Shown here piece after piece: positions 31,780 to 42,142 of a stretch of 64,000 nt of DNA (positions within the stretch are counted from its first letter, which is position 1; every line of letters begins with the position of its first letter). The notes below the pieces were generated by a model. That model searched no databases. It saw nothing but the letters and a program-made list of their open reading frames with translations, and was not told where the DNA came from. This DNA comes from Adenophora triphylla var. japonica (lineage: Eukaryota > Streptophyta > Magnoliopsida > Asterales > Campanulaceae), in the NCBI GenBank assembly GCA_022495995.1, contig JAFEMH010005423.1:62001-126000 (forward strand), written 5' to 3'. A program made the position numbers and the translations under genes.

Positions 31780-33252
31780 CGTAAGTACCCCAATCTGGAT
31801 CACTCCTTTCAAACACCGGGAAACACCGCAGACTCATCCACGCAGTCTCGAGACCTCTCTCACTCAAAACCCTCTCAAAACCCTCTCAAACCCCCAACCA
31901 AACCAAGGGAGGAGCCTTCTCGGGATAAAAAGGGACAAAAGGACCTTTTGGGAATTTTCAGAAATCGGAAAAGCAATTAAGGTCCGTACGGACCTCTTTG
32001 TTTCAATGATTACTAAATCCCCTTAAAGTCCACAATATTCCCTCAAATCCCGGAGAAATGATGACTTCCATGCAGTTGGTCCGTACGGACCTCTTTGCAT
32101 GCAAGATGGTCCGTACGGACCTTATTGCTCAGGGAACATCATCATTCCCAAATATTCTCCATCATTGCAGATTCCCTCAAATCGAGGAAATCCAAAATTC
32201 TGGATAACCAAGAAGGTCCGTACGGACCTCTTTGCTCCGAAATTTTACTATAAATAGAGGGCTCCCCCTCCTCATTTTTTCACACCTCCCACTTCTCTCT
32301 TCCTCCCTAAGCCTTCTGGCTCCCCTCTAAGTCCTCTCGAGGCACTCCCGGCCCCTTTCGGATCCTTCCGAGGCCTTCCGAGCCCCCTCGAGGTGCTCCG
32401 AAGCCTCTCCGAGCGCTCCCGAGACGCTCCCGCGCTGCCCCGAGGCACTCTCGAGGTACTCTGAGGCCCCTCGTGGTACTCCGAGGCCTTGCCTGGTCTT
32501 TCCCACGGTGTCCCGGCTCTTTCCGAGTCAAACCGGCAATCCCAAACCTTGCCGAACCTCTGCCCGAATCTAACCAACGATTCCAACGCACGCCGAACCT
32601 CTGCCCGACTGATCCCGACGATCCCCACGCACGCCGAACCTCTGCCCGAACGCAGCCTACAACCTCAACTCACGCCGAAACTCTGTCCGCAGACAACCGG
32701 CATCCCCAAAGCAATCCGGAACGCTACTCCGACCTCAAACACTATTCCCCAGCGGAAGACAGACACGAACCAACATTGGTAAGGCTTCCTTCCTACACTA
32801 TTTCAATACATTTCAATACAATGTAGACATCCGATACAGCATGCATTTTTAAAAGCACACACACACACACACAACTTTTTAAAGGATATTAGGGGTATCC
32901 GAAAGACTCGTTTTACGAGGCTACTCGGGTGAGCTCTAATATTCTAATATTCTCTTCCCGAGGAGTCATCTGACCTCCGAACTCAAAATCTCATCACACA
33001 AAAACAGTTTAAAATTTATCTTTAAACTGATGCCCTTTTTCAATGTTTTGGGCTTAATAAAAACGGCGTGGCGACTCTACAAAGCAAAACACAGCGAGAC
33101 ACCTCCAACCTCGCAAACGCTAAAACGGAATAAGCCAGATGCCGGGGCGCGATTGTGCTGCCTCTCGGATCCGGGCGAACTTCCCGAACAGCGACGAGAA
33201 TGCGAGATGCACGGGGGCCCTCCGCGCGCGAGCCGGATCCCGGGTAATTTCA
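31780..33252 (+). repeat. Element B 3' LTR (1473 bp)
   Basis: It matches the left LTR with only scattered small differences. The first base is C where the left copy has T (cgtaag versus tgtaag). Palindrome copies are at 31981-31994, 32078-32091, 32108-32121 and 32215-32228; the middle pair again is 30 bp apart. Confidence 0.95.
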
Positions 33253-33257
33253 CCAGC

Positions 33258-33461
33258 TGATGAACATGAAAATGCCATAAACAACAGAGAGATGAAGAGT
33301 TTAGGGATTAGAAATTACCCTCGTAGTATCCACTATCCTTATACCACGTTAGGTATAAGGAGCTTCAAATCGGCTTCAGAGCCAGAGAAAGAGATCGAGC
33401 TCAGAAATAGCTTCAAGGCTCGACTTGAACTGAGCGGAGTGGCATCAAGGACTGGAACAGG
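33258..33461 (-). repeat. Element A 5' LTR, piece 2 of 3
   Basis: This is co-linear with about 6795-6997 of the left LTR. It lies between the right end of B (TSD ccagc, 33253-33257) and the left end of C (TSD acagg, 33457-33461). Confidence 0.9.
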
Positions 33462-34067
33462 TGTTTTGGTAGAAAAAACAATAAAGTAGAATCTTAACTA
33501 TGTTTAGTGTGTGGATTGAACAATAAGGAGGGAACTATGGAATTCGATTATATGGAACAAAAGAATGAAAAAGAGATAATGACACCACGATTTGTTAACG
33601 AGGAAAACCTTGGAGGTGATAACCTCTTTGGAAAAAACCCCGGGAGTTAGGTCTCCAGCCTTAAAGGTTTCACTATAATGATCACAAATACAACTTTGGA
33701 AGATAATGGAGAGGATTACAAGAGCTTTTTGTGTAGAGTGTGTGCGTATGAGCATGAATGTGTTTTTCCGTCTCCATTTCCCCTTAAATACAAGTAGATA
33801 TGAAAGAGTCAATATGGTTCCTATAATCTCGGCATTTTGGTTTATCACTTCAACCTCCGTGAGACTAAGTCGCCCTAGCCGTTTGAAGGTCTGTTGAACG
33901 TGCTTGGAGATTGTTCCGCATTCCTCTCTTAATTACTGAAAAATAAGAATAAGAATATTAGGAAATATTGAACAAGTAAATATTAAAACAATACTTACAA
34001 AGTGTAATGACATCTCGATATGCGGGATCAATTGAAGATGTCGCCATGTTGAAAAATGCCCACAACA
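33462..34067 (-). repeat. Element C 3' LTR (606 bp)
   Basis: Compared with 52081-52684 the differences are ccagcc/ccaacc, ttccgc/ttcagc, taggaa/tagaaa, acaaagtg/acagtg and gcggga/gcagga. A TATA-like TATTTAA is on the minus strand near 33784-33791. The adjacent 34068-34083, read on the minus strand, is a T/G-rich TTTTTGGGGACAAAT tract that may act as the primer for plus-strand synthesis. Confidence 0.95.
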
Positions 34068-34386
34068 ATTTGTCCCCAAAAACATTTGACTATGTTGGCA
34101 ATCGAAGAGGCAAAATGTTTTTTCTTTTGAATTAATGGTCCAACTGTCCGCTCTGCTTGATGGGACGTTTTGGAAGAAGTGGCGTTGAAATGGACGGTTG
34201 GGGAGAAGAGTTATTTTTGAAAAGGAATTCTTTCTCTTTTTATTAACCGCTTGAGAGGATAAATTAATCTTCTCAAAGCTTCTTTCACCTCCATCGCCCA
34301 CGACGCCGTTCGTCGTCTCCAAGGTAAAATTCCTCCGTCTCTCACCTTCTTCCTTTGTTTATTTTTCTCTTTTTGCTTTGTCAACC

Positions 34387-34719
34387 ATGGGTAAAACTAG
34401 GTTGTCTGCGTCCAAACCCAAGAAAGCGTCATCCCCACAGGGTCCCGTAGAGATTAATCTCGACGATTTTGTTTGCGGAAATCTTCTCACTAAACCAGCT
34501 GAAGAAACTTGTTTGTTCAACGATTCTCAAATAGAGTCCATAAAACAACAATGTTGCTTCCCAAGTGGTGCAATTTTTCATCCCTTTTCCATAAAACTTA
34601 GGTCTGACCATATTTCCCTCAAATGGATCTGTTTCTTTGAATATCCCTTCCTTCTAGGGTTTAGTTACCCTTTTCCACTGTTGGTTACTAAGTTCTTTCG
34701 AAAAACTCAACTGGCTTAT
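34387..34719 (+). pseudogene. Antisense gene of C, first exon (split by D; continues at 44519)
   Basis: The start is ATG 34387 (MGKTRLSASKPKKASSPQGP). It continues through INLDDFVCGNLLTKPAEETC, IKQQCCFPSGAIFHPFSIKL and WICFFEYPFLLGFSYPFPLL. The open frame is intact up to the D insertion and resumes in frame-compatible sequence at 44519. The layout recalls the N-terminal half of 'putative gypsy type transposon' (Transposase_28, PF04195) proteins of plants; this is a family-level resemblance from memory. It reads opposite to gag-pol of C. Confidence 0.65.
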
Positions 34720-35325
34720 TGTTTTGGTAGAAAAAACAATAGAGTAGAATCTTAACTATGTTTAGTGTGTGGATTGAATAATAAGGAGGGAACTATGGAA
34801 TTCGATTATATGGAACAAGAAAATGAAAAACGAGACAATGACAACGCGATTTGTTAACGAGGAAAACCTTGGAGGTGATAACCTCTTTGGAAAAAACCCC
34901 GGGAGTTAGGTCTCCAACCTTAAAGGTTCCACTATAATGATCACAATTACAACTTCGGAAGATAATGGAGAGGATTACAAGAGTTTGTGTGTAAAGTGTG
35001 TGCGTATGAGCCTGTGTCATTTTCCGTCTCCATTTCCCCTTAAATACAAGTAACTAAGAAAGAGTCAAATATGGTTCCTACAATCTCGGCATTGTGGTTT
35101 ATCTTTTCAACCTCCGTGAGACCAAGTCGCCCTAGCCGTTTGAAGGTCTGTTGAACGTGCTTGAAGGTTGTTTCCGCATTCCTCTCTTAATTACTGAAAA
35201 ATAAGAATAATAATATTAGGAAATATTGGACAAGTAAATATTTAAAACAATACTTACAAAGTGTAATGACATCTCGTTATGCGGGATCAATCAAGATGTC
35301 GTCATGTCAAAAAATGCCCACAACA
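34720..35325 (-). repeat. Element D 3' LTR (606 bp)
   Basis: It pairs with 43914-44518. Differences include one A and one C homopolymer indel, cctgtgtc/cctgagtgtc, acaaagtg/acagtg, gcggga/gcagga and atcaatcaag/atcaactgaag. Confidence 0.95.
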
Positions 35326-36251
35326 ATTTGTCCCCAAAAACATTTGACTATGTAGGCAAATCGAAGAGGCAAAATGTTTTTCCTTTTGAATTAATGACCC
35401 AACCGTTACTCGCCCGATGGGACGTTCTTGGGAGACGTGGCGATGAAATGAACGGTTGGGGAGAGAGTTAATTTTGAAAAGGGATTCTTTTTTCCTTTTT
35501 ATTAACCGCTTGAGAAAACTTATCTTCTCAAATCTTCTTTTCACCTCCTTTGGCCCACGGCGCCGTTCGCTTTCAAGGTAAAATCACTCCATCTCGACCT
35601 TCTTCCTTTGTTTATTCTTCTCTTTTTGCTTTGTCAACCATGGGTAAAACCAGGATGTCTCGCTTCCAAACCCAAGAAAGCGTCATCCCCACAAGGTCCC
35701 GTAGAGATTAATCTCGACGACTTTGTTTGCGCAAATCTTCTCACTAAACTCCGTCGAAGAAACTTGTTTGTTTAATGATTCTCAAATAGAGACCATAAAA
35801 CAACAATGTTGTTTCCCAAGTGGTGTAATTTTTCATCCTTTTTCCATAAAACTTAGGTCTCGACTCATGTTTCTCGCAAATGGATCTGCTTCTTCGAATA
35901 TCCCTTCTTGCTAGGGTTTAGCTACCCTTTCCCACGGTTGGTTACCGAAGTTCTTTCTCAAAACTCAACCGGCTTATGCTCAACTTATGCCAATGGCTTG
36001 GCGAGTATTTGCTTTTGTTCTTAAAGTAAACCGAGAAAACGGACTAGACTTAGGGCTCCCGAAATTGCCCATTCCTATGATCTTCAACTTTTTGGTTCCA
36101 AACGGTACCTATTTAGAAAGAAGTCGTAGAAATCCTTTGATGAGCAAAGACATCCTCCAAAGTGATAGGGGATGGAAGAATAGGTTTTTCTTTGTTGATA
36201 GGACGTCAATCGGTGAGAAGGATGAGATGTCGAAGCAATGGAACCAGGGAG

Positions 36252-36326
36252 GTACTTAAATTCTTACTCTTGTGATTTCCTGTTCTTGAGACAAACTGAA
36301 TTGTAATTGTTTTTGCTTTCATGTAG
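36252..36326 (+). other. Intron 1 of the D antisense gene
   Basis: gggag|gtactt to ttcatgtag|atattg, 75 bp and T-rich. C carries the corresponding intron at 44796-44870 with conserved ends. Confidence 0.7.
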
Positions 36327-36490
36327 ATATTGATTGGGGAGAGTTATTTCCGCCGCAAAAGATACTTTAGCAAAAATCGAAGAGTTTTTCAATCTCCCTC
36401 TCGATAAGAGATCTCCCAAAGGTTTGCCGGAAGTTTCGTCGACCGTCCCCGAGGATATAAAGGCTTCAACTTCTGTAATAATGTCTACTG

Positions 36491-36575
36491 GTAAGCTTGG
36501 CATCCTGTTACCTTTGATAACTGTCATTAATTTGATGTGTTATTTGTTATTGACAATATCTCTATGTCCATGCAG
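36491..36575 (+). other. Intron 2 of the D antisense gene
   Basis: actg|gtaagcttgg to tccatgcag|tctcc, 85 bp and T-rich. It is absent from C because of a deletion. Confidence 0.65.
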
Positions 36576-36832
36576 TCTCCAAACCGATAGCTTCAGTGGT
36601 CTCGACTTTGATCTCGGAGGATATCGAGGCCTTGCTTTCTGAGCCCATTGTCAAGACCGAAAGAAACCTCCACCCGCTCCTAAGAAGAGTCCTATTCTTG
36701 ATGAAAGCGCTGGGATTGGTTCTAGGGTGAGGAAAAGAAAAGCTGGCCAAGAGGAAGTGATCGAGGTTGGAGACTCTTTTGATGGACTGTCACGGGGAGT
36801 TTAAGAAGAGATTTATGAGCCTGGCATCCGGG

Positions 36833-36918
36833 GTGAGACATCATTAATTGAATATTTAATAGTTTCAAAGGTTGTGATAACTTTTAGTAATATCGGGATG
36901 TTATTTTTCGATCAGTAG
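36833..36918 (+). other. Intron 3 of the D antisense gene
   Basis: gg|gtgagac to gatcagtag|gatacg, 86 bp. C has the matching intron 45004-45088 (gg|gtaagac to gatcgtag|ggtacg). Confidence 0.65.
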
Positions 36919-37389
36919 GATACGTGGAGGAGTTGGCAAAAGAAGTTGAATTGGTGAAGAAGAAATCCAAAGCGGATATTGCTTTGGTCAAGAAGGAGAA
37001 GTTGGTATTCTGATAATAAAGTGAAGGAATGTGAGAAGATAATAGAGCAACTAAGCAAATCGCTGGGAGAACAAGAGCAGATAGCTAAGGACTTGTTGAA
37101 TAGTTTGGCGAAAAGTGAAGATGATCACAACAAGGAGATAGCAGAGGTGAGGAATTCTTGTAAACTGGCTGCAGTGAAGACTGTTTCTCAATGCAAGGTG
37201 AAAATGATGAAGGAATACCAAGAAGGAAAGGCTGGTGCCTGGGATATTCACAGGGAATGTGCCTATCTATCCAAGTTAACAGGTGAGGTGGGGGACGAGG
37301 GCGAGGTGTCATCAAGTCCATATGAAACAATTGTCCAGGATGCACCAACAGTTGGAGAAGTGACACCCGGTACAACACCTGCGGCGTGA

Positions 37390-38255
37390 AGCCACCTAAA
37401 CAAAAAAGAAGGTAAAAACAATTTGGTTCTTTGGTATTTTGTTGATGATTACTGGGGCGGAGTCCCTTAAGACAATTTTTATTTTGGTTTGGTTTGTAAT
37501 AGGTCCTTAAGGGCCAAAGACAATCTTTTTTAAGTGTTGGGTTGGTTCAACACTTTTGCACTTTTACTTTGGTGGTTTGGATACATTATGGTTATTTTAG
37601 TTTAGTTATGGTTTAATGGTTTTCAAGCACGTCAAGGCTTGTTTCTTTTTTGGATAATTTTTCGTATGTTTTTCACATATGGTGACATGATAGTATGTCA
37701 GAATAATAGGTATTTAGGATGACATGTAGATGTCATAAACCGTAGATACTTAGATGACACGTATATGCCATAAACCGTAGATACTTAGATGACACGAATA
37801 TGCCATAACCATAAGAATAATGCTTAAGATCAATCATCTAAGCTGAGTGGGAATGGGTAAGCTATATGAGTTTACCCATATAGGCCCACCCCACACCTCA
37901 ATTAGTGAGATAACTTGCGCTCCAGTGCGAAGGTGTGGTAACCTAACTTCTTTAGAAAGAGGTAATTAACTCTTTAAACCTTAGAAGGGATTGTGTACCT
38001 TTACTTGAGAAGAGATGGCCAGCCTCTAACGGAGGAGGAATCGTTGTTCTTTGCATGCTTTCGATATGTCCCCATGTAAATGTGTCAATACCTCATAAGA
38101 TAGAAACACGTTAAAAACGGACGCCAACTAAGGTTGACGTCTCTCACAAAGCATGTTAGAGACATCTTATCATGTAAATAATTAAAAAGATACATAGGAG
38201 AAAAGAATTAAAATACGATTCATACCTGGAAAGATGAGTTCATGGGAAGTCATAT
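37390..38255. other. Spacer between antisense gene and integrase, element D
   Basis: This is the zone where sense and antisense transcripts converge. It holds three copies of a 35-bp unit (gacacgtatatgccataaac plus cgtagatacttagat) at 37720-37815 and T/G-rich segments such as a 3' UTR would have. No coding frame is present. C has the same at 45568-46430. Confidence 0.6.
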
Positions 38256-39260
38256 TTAAATGTAATACCTTTTGAGATGAATGGCGTTCCAACTTCGGGG
38301 TATCATTTGGCCATCCAAGGTTGCAAGGCGATATGCTCCTTTTCCGGCTTGTGCATCTATCAAGTAGGGTCCCTCCCATTTTGGGGCGAGCTTGCCGCAT
38401 TGGACTCCTTGGTATTTTGGAATGCCTTTCGTAGGACTAAGTCTCCTACTTGAAACCTTCGACCCGACGTTTTTATTGTATGATCGGGCTACCCTTTGCC
38501 GATATGCCGCCATGCGAACTTTGGCCATATCCCTTAGCTCGTCCACGGTATCCAGGGAATGTATCAAGATGTCTTTATTATTTTCGGATGTCGGCAAGCC
38601 GTATCTTGCCGTAGGTACAAGGACTTCGCCGGAATAACAGATTCGGTTCCAAATACAAGTGAATAGGGGTTTGACCAAGTAGCATTCTTAGATGTCGTCC
38701 TGTCGGCCCATAGGACCATTGGTAATTCTTTTGCCCAACGTCCTTTTTTCTCGGTTTAGTCTCTTTTTCAAGTTGCGATTATTATTTTGTTGCTAGACTC
38801 TGCTGTCCATTGGCTTCGAGGGTGAACAGCGAAGACGTTACCATCTTAACACCCCAAGCCGTCAAGAAATCTTGGGTCCTCTTCTTGATGAACCGAGAGC
38901 CGTTGTCACAAATTATTTCGATGGAATTCCAAATCGGCTAAATATGTTCCTTTTGATAAAAGATATTACTTCTTTATCACGAACTTGCACATATGCCTCG
39001 GCCTCTACCCACTTAGAAAAGTAGTCCGTCATGGCCAAAAGAAATACTCGTCCCCCTGGTGCTCGGGAAGTTTTCCTACAATGTCCATTCCCAAACCATA
39101 AACGGCCAAGGTGACAGGATAGGATGTAGCAATTCTGGGCCGGGTGCGGGATGTCCCCATGTCGGCCGACAGAATCGCATTTCTTTGCGTAGTCAATGGC
39201 GTCTTTTCTCATTGTGGGCCGTAAATAGCCCAACCTTAGAGCTTTAGTATGTAAACTTCT
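38256..39260 (-). pseudogene. Element D integrase
   Basis: Minus-strand frames show FLLAMTDYFSKWVEAEAYVQ and EVISFIKRNIFSRFGIPSK (39000-38913), then after breaks the C-terminal part DTVDELRDMAKVRMAAYRQR, KLAPKWEGPYLIDAQAGKGA and PRSWNAIHLKRYYI. This is the rve core plus the TAT/gypsy C-terminal end. The HHCC region is scrambled near 39130-39260. It is not functional as written because of frameshifts around 38390-38910. Confidence 0.85.
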
Positions 39261-39538
39261 GCCCCCGGTATGATTTCCACAATCTCCTTCATGCGGCTCC
39301 TTGAGAACCTGATGGGCTCTATCTCGCTTCTAGACACCTTAAGTAGTGACTGCGGCAGATTTTCTAAACAAGAGATTATCAATAAGTACATATTTAGATA
39401 CTCTTACCCGAAGGCTCTCGCATTCTTCTCCTCAACTGGGATCGTATCATCTAAGAGATACTTGATAATAGGGGCTGTCCAAGAGGTTGATGCAGAGAGG
39501 AAGGTATGTCAACATCTAGGACGAACATCTCGAGATTG

Positions 39539-40171
39539 TCAATTCTTTGGGATGTCAACATGCACGATTGGGATATTGGTTTGTGAGAAGCTTTTGAAGG
39601 CCGAACCCAAATTTTCCAAAGCATCAGCTTGAGAATTTTCTTCTCGCGGGATTTGTTCCAAGGAAAATGTTTTGAATTTGGCCGAAATAATTTTTACAAT
39701 TTCCAAATATGTCGTCATTTTAGCATTTTTCGCGACGTAGGACCCATTGTATTGATTAACAATTAGTAATGAATCCATGAACACCCGGATATGCTTGACA
39801 TCTAAGTCTTGGGCTGATGTTAAACCTGCGATAAGTGCCTCGTACTCTGCTTCATTGTTGGTAGCCTTGAAGCTGCAACTGATAGATTGTGGTATTATGT
39901 CCCCTTGTGGCGATTTTAGTACAACTCCAAGACCTGTACCTCTCATGTTGGAAGCACCGTTCGTGTAGAGAGTCCAAATTTTTAGAATGTCATCATCTTG
40001 AAGTTGCTGTACTTCCAATTCCACCTCTTGTTGTAGGGTTGGACTGAAATCAGCCACAAAATCTGCCAGGGCTTGAGATTTTATTGCAGTTCTAGGCTCG
40101 TACTTGATGTCGTATGTGCTTAACTGTACAGACCATTTCGCCATTCGACCTGACATCTCTGGTTTTCTCAT
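39539..40171 (-). CDS. Element D RNase H domain (intact frame fragment)
   Basis: A 210-codon open frame reads MAKWSVQLSTYDIKYEPRTA...ALADFVADF, a linker, then WTLYTNGASNMRGTGLGVVL, ISCSFKATNNEAEYEALIAG, VFMDSLLIVNQYNGSYVAKN and IPREENSQADALENLGSAF. These are the D-E-D-D blocks of an RNase H of the type found as the second RNase H in TAT-lineage elements (RVT_3, PF13456); the first catalytic Asp (usually YTDGA) is N here (YTNGA). It would remove the RNA template during cDNA synthesis. Confidence 0.85.
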   Translation of the reverse strand: MRKPEMSGRMAKWSVQLSTYDIKYEPRTAIKSQALADFVADFSPTLQQEVELEVQQLQDDDILKIWTLYTNGASNMRGTGLGVVLKSPQGDIIPQSISCSFKATNNEAEYEALIAGLTSAQDLDVKHIRVFMDSLLIVNQYNGSYVAKNAKMTTYLEIVKIISAKFKTFSLEQIPREENSQADALENLGSAFKSFSQTNIPIVHVDIPKN

Positions 40172-40217
40172 GACATTCTTAATAGGATAGTTAGTGCGTA
40201 CAATAATAGTATGTGTT

Positions 40218-41480
40218 TCAAAATAGTGCCTTAATCAAAGCTAAAATTAATTTTTGTAAATGAGAATACCTGGTCTCAGCATCTAAGAGTGTCTTACTTA
40301 TATAGTAGATGGGTTGCTGATTGCCATCTCGTTCTGTTATCAAGACTGCACTTACAGCGCCTTCGGATACTGCTAGGTAGATGTAAAGATGTTCTTCTAT
40401 CTGAGGTTTGGCCAATAAGGGAGGTGTCGACAAGTAAGTTTTGAGTTCCTGAAAAGCTTTTTCATGTTGGTCCTCCCATTGAAACTTTTTGTTCTTTCTT
40501 AAGATGTCGTAGAAAGGTTTGCATCGGTCTGAGGATTTTGAAATGAATCTAGTGAGTGCGGCAATTTTTCCTGTTAGTCTTTGGACGTCCTTGACAGATT
40601 GAGGTGATGACAGGTTGAGAATGGCGCGTATTTGTTCTGGGGCGGCTTTAATGCCTCTTTTAGTGACCATATAGCCCAAAAACTTGCCGGCTTTCATTCC
40701 GAAGTTGCATTTAGCTGGATTAAGTTTCATATTGAAACAATCCAAGATGTCAAAGGCTTGAGAGAGATTGCTAATGTGGTCCTCGGCCTTCTTTGACTTA
40801 ACAACCATGTCGTCGATGTATACCTCCATTGTGTCCCCAATCGATCCTTAAACATCTTGTTGACGAGCCTTTGATACGTTGCACCCGCATTTTTTAGTCC
40901 AAAAGGCATGGCAATATAACAATAAATACCGAGGGGGTTATGAAGGCAAGCAGTCTTCTTGGTCGAGATGGTTCCATCCGAATTTGTTGAAATCCCGAGG
41001 ACGCGTCCATGAATGTGAGGAGTTCGTGACCTGAGGTGGCATCAACTAATGAATCTATGTGCGGCAAAGGGAAAGGATCTTTTGGGCGAGGCCTTATTTA
41101 AGTCGGTGAAGTCGACGCAAACTCGCCATTTCCCGTTTCTCTTCTCTACCACAACCACATTTGCCAACCATCTTGGATAATCGACCTCTCGTATCATGTT
41201 GGCTTTGAGTAAGCGCTCTACCTCCTCCTTGATGATCCGATTTCTGGTTTCGCAAACTTTCTACGTTTCTGTGCACCGGTTTGAAGCCGGGATCTATGTT
41301 AAGTTTGTGAGTGATGACATCTTTGCTAATGCCGGTCATGTCATCATGTTTCCAAGCGAAACTTTTTATTCTCGCTTCTTAATAGGTTCACAAGCTTCTC
41401 CTCTATATCGACGATATGTCGGTGCCAATAAGTACTTTGATGTCCGGGTTGGAAGGATCTAACAATACTTCTTTCACATC
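40218..41480 (-). pseudogene. Element D reverse transcriptase and first RNase H
   Basis: The order on the minus strand is GISKDVITHKLNIDPGFKPV, a broken palm region, MPFGLKNAGATYQRLVNKMF, then EVYIDDMVVKSKKAEDH with the catalytic YIDD intact, YMVTKRGIKAAPEQIRAIL, RLTGKIAALTRFISKSSDRC and FQWEDQHEKAFQELKTYLST, followed by RNase H blocks up to TLLDAETRYSHLQKL. This matches gypsy RVT_1 plus RT_RNaseH. Frameshifts lie near 40830-41000 and 41240. The second frame half (40829-40218) is open for 203 codons. Confidence 0.9.
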
Positions 41481-41502
41481 ATCCTCCTTAGCTTCCGTGA
41501 CT

Positions 41503-42142
41503 TCACGTACTTTCTTCGGTAATTGCTATGCTTGTTTTGGAGATGTAGACGCCTTCATTGAAGTTTTGTAACATTCCTTGGCCACTGTTGATCACTTTGT
41601 AAATCTTAGCGACACCCCAAGGTGTTGGAAACTTCACACATTGATGGTAAGTGGAGGGTACGGCCTTCATTCCATGAATCCACGGTCTTCCAAGAATTAC
41701 ATTGTAAGATGTTGCGCAATCAATTACACAAAACCATTCCACGGTGTTGAGGCCCTTTGAGTATATTGGAAGCTTTATCTCCCCATTGTTTCTTTGACTT
41801 CGCCACCGAAGCCTACCAAAGATCAAGATTTTTTGACAATCTCCGATTCCGGGATGTTCATTTCTTTAAGGGTACCCAACATAATAAGATTGACGGAGCC
41901 GCCCCATCTACCGTAATACGTCGTATGGTACGGTTGGCGACTGCAAGGAAATGACCGTGACCGTCATGATGGGGTTCCGGCAAGTTATCACGATCACTTT
42001 CATCAAAGACAATTGGAGTGCAGGCAAGGTATCGACATCCTGGTGTCTCTCGGCTTTTCATCTTTTGACTCCTTAGCATGTCGTTTTGCGGCGTAATAGG
42101 ATGTTCCACATATTTCGAGCCTCCACTAATGAAGTTGATCAC
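41503..42142 (-). pseudogene. Element D aspartic protease
   Basis: The minus strand reads INFISGGSKY (usual INTISGG start), VANRTIRRITVDGAAPSILL (the active-site block, degraded from VDGGSSxNIL), then after a frameshift CVIDCATSYNVILGRPWIHG and STYHQCVKFPTPWGV. The corresponding block in C still reads SVDGGSSVNLIML, so the D active site is damaged. Confidence 0.8.

Larger units (their letters stand above)
16042..33252 (+). mobile_element. Element B: Retand-like TAT gypsy retrotransposon with antisense gene and 3' tandem arrays
   Basis: A 17.2-kb element runs from TGTAAG to ...TTTCA with 5-bp TSD ccagc. LTRs are 16042-17518 and 31780-33252. In order on the plus strand: PBS, leader, degenerate gag, protease, integrase; then an antisense gene (24631-28840), three tandem arrays, a conserved motif, and the 3' LTR. 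Retand elements (known from Silene) combine an antisense region and an amplified 3' array; this copy has both. No reverse transcriptase or RNase H is recognisable, so it appears non-autonomous. Confidence 0.9.
35640..37389 (+). pseudogene. Antisense gene of D: Transposase_28-like domain plus coiled coil, with introns
   Basis: The ATG is at 35640, followed by a decayed first exon (frameshifts), then YAQLMPMAWRVFAFVLKVNR (about 35975-36035) and DRGWKNRFFFVDRTSIGEKD. Three plus-strand GT-AG introns are visible: 36252-36326, 36491-36575 and 36833-36918. The last exon encodes a Lys/Glu-rich coiled coil (heptad-like KECEKIIEQLSKSLGEQEQI, AKSEDDHNKEIAEV) and ends at TGA after about GEVTPGTTPAA. PMAWRVF...DRGW is similar to plant Transposase_28-type proteins. 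Function is unknown; it could be a DNA-binding or counter-silencing factor, which is speculation. Confidence 0.65.

Noticed and set aside
34378..34386. Start of the C antisense gene at 34378
   Set aside because: That codon is TTG; the first ATG in frame is 34387, in good context (caaccatggg), and this is a plant gene.
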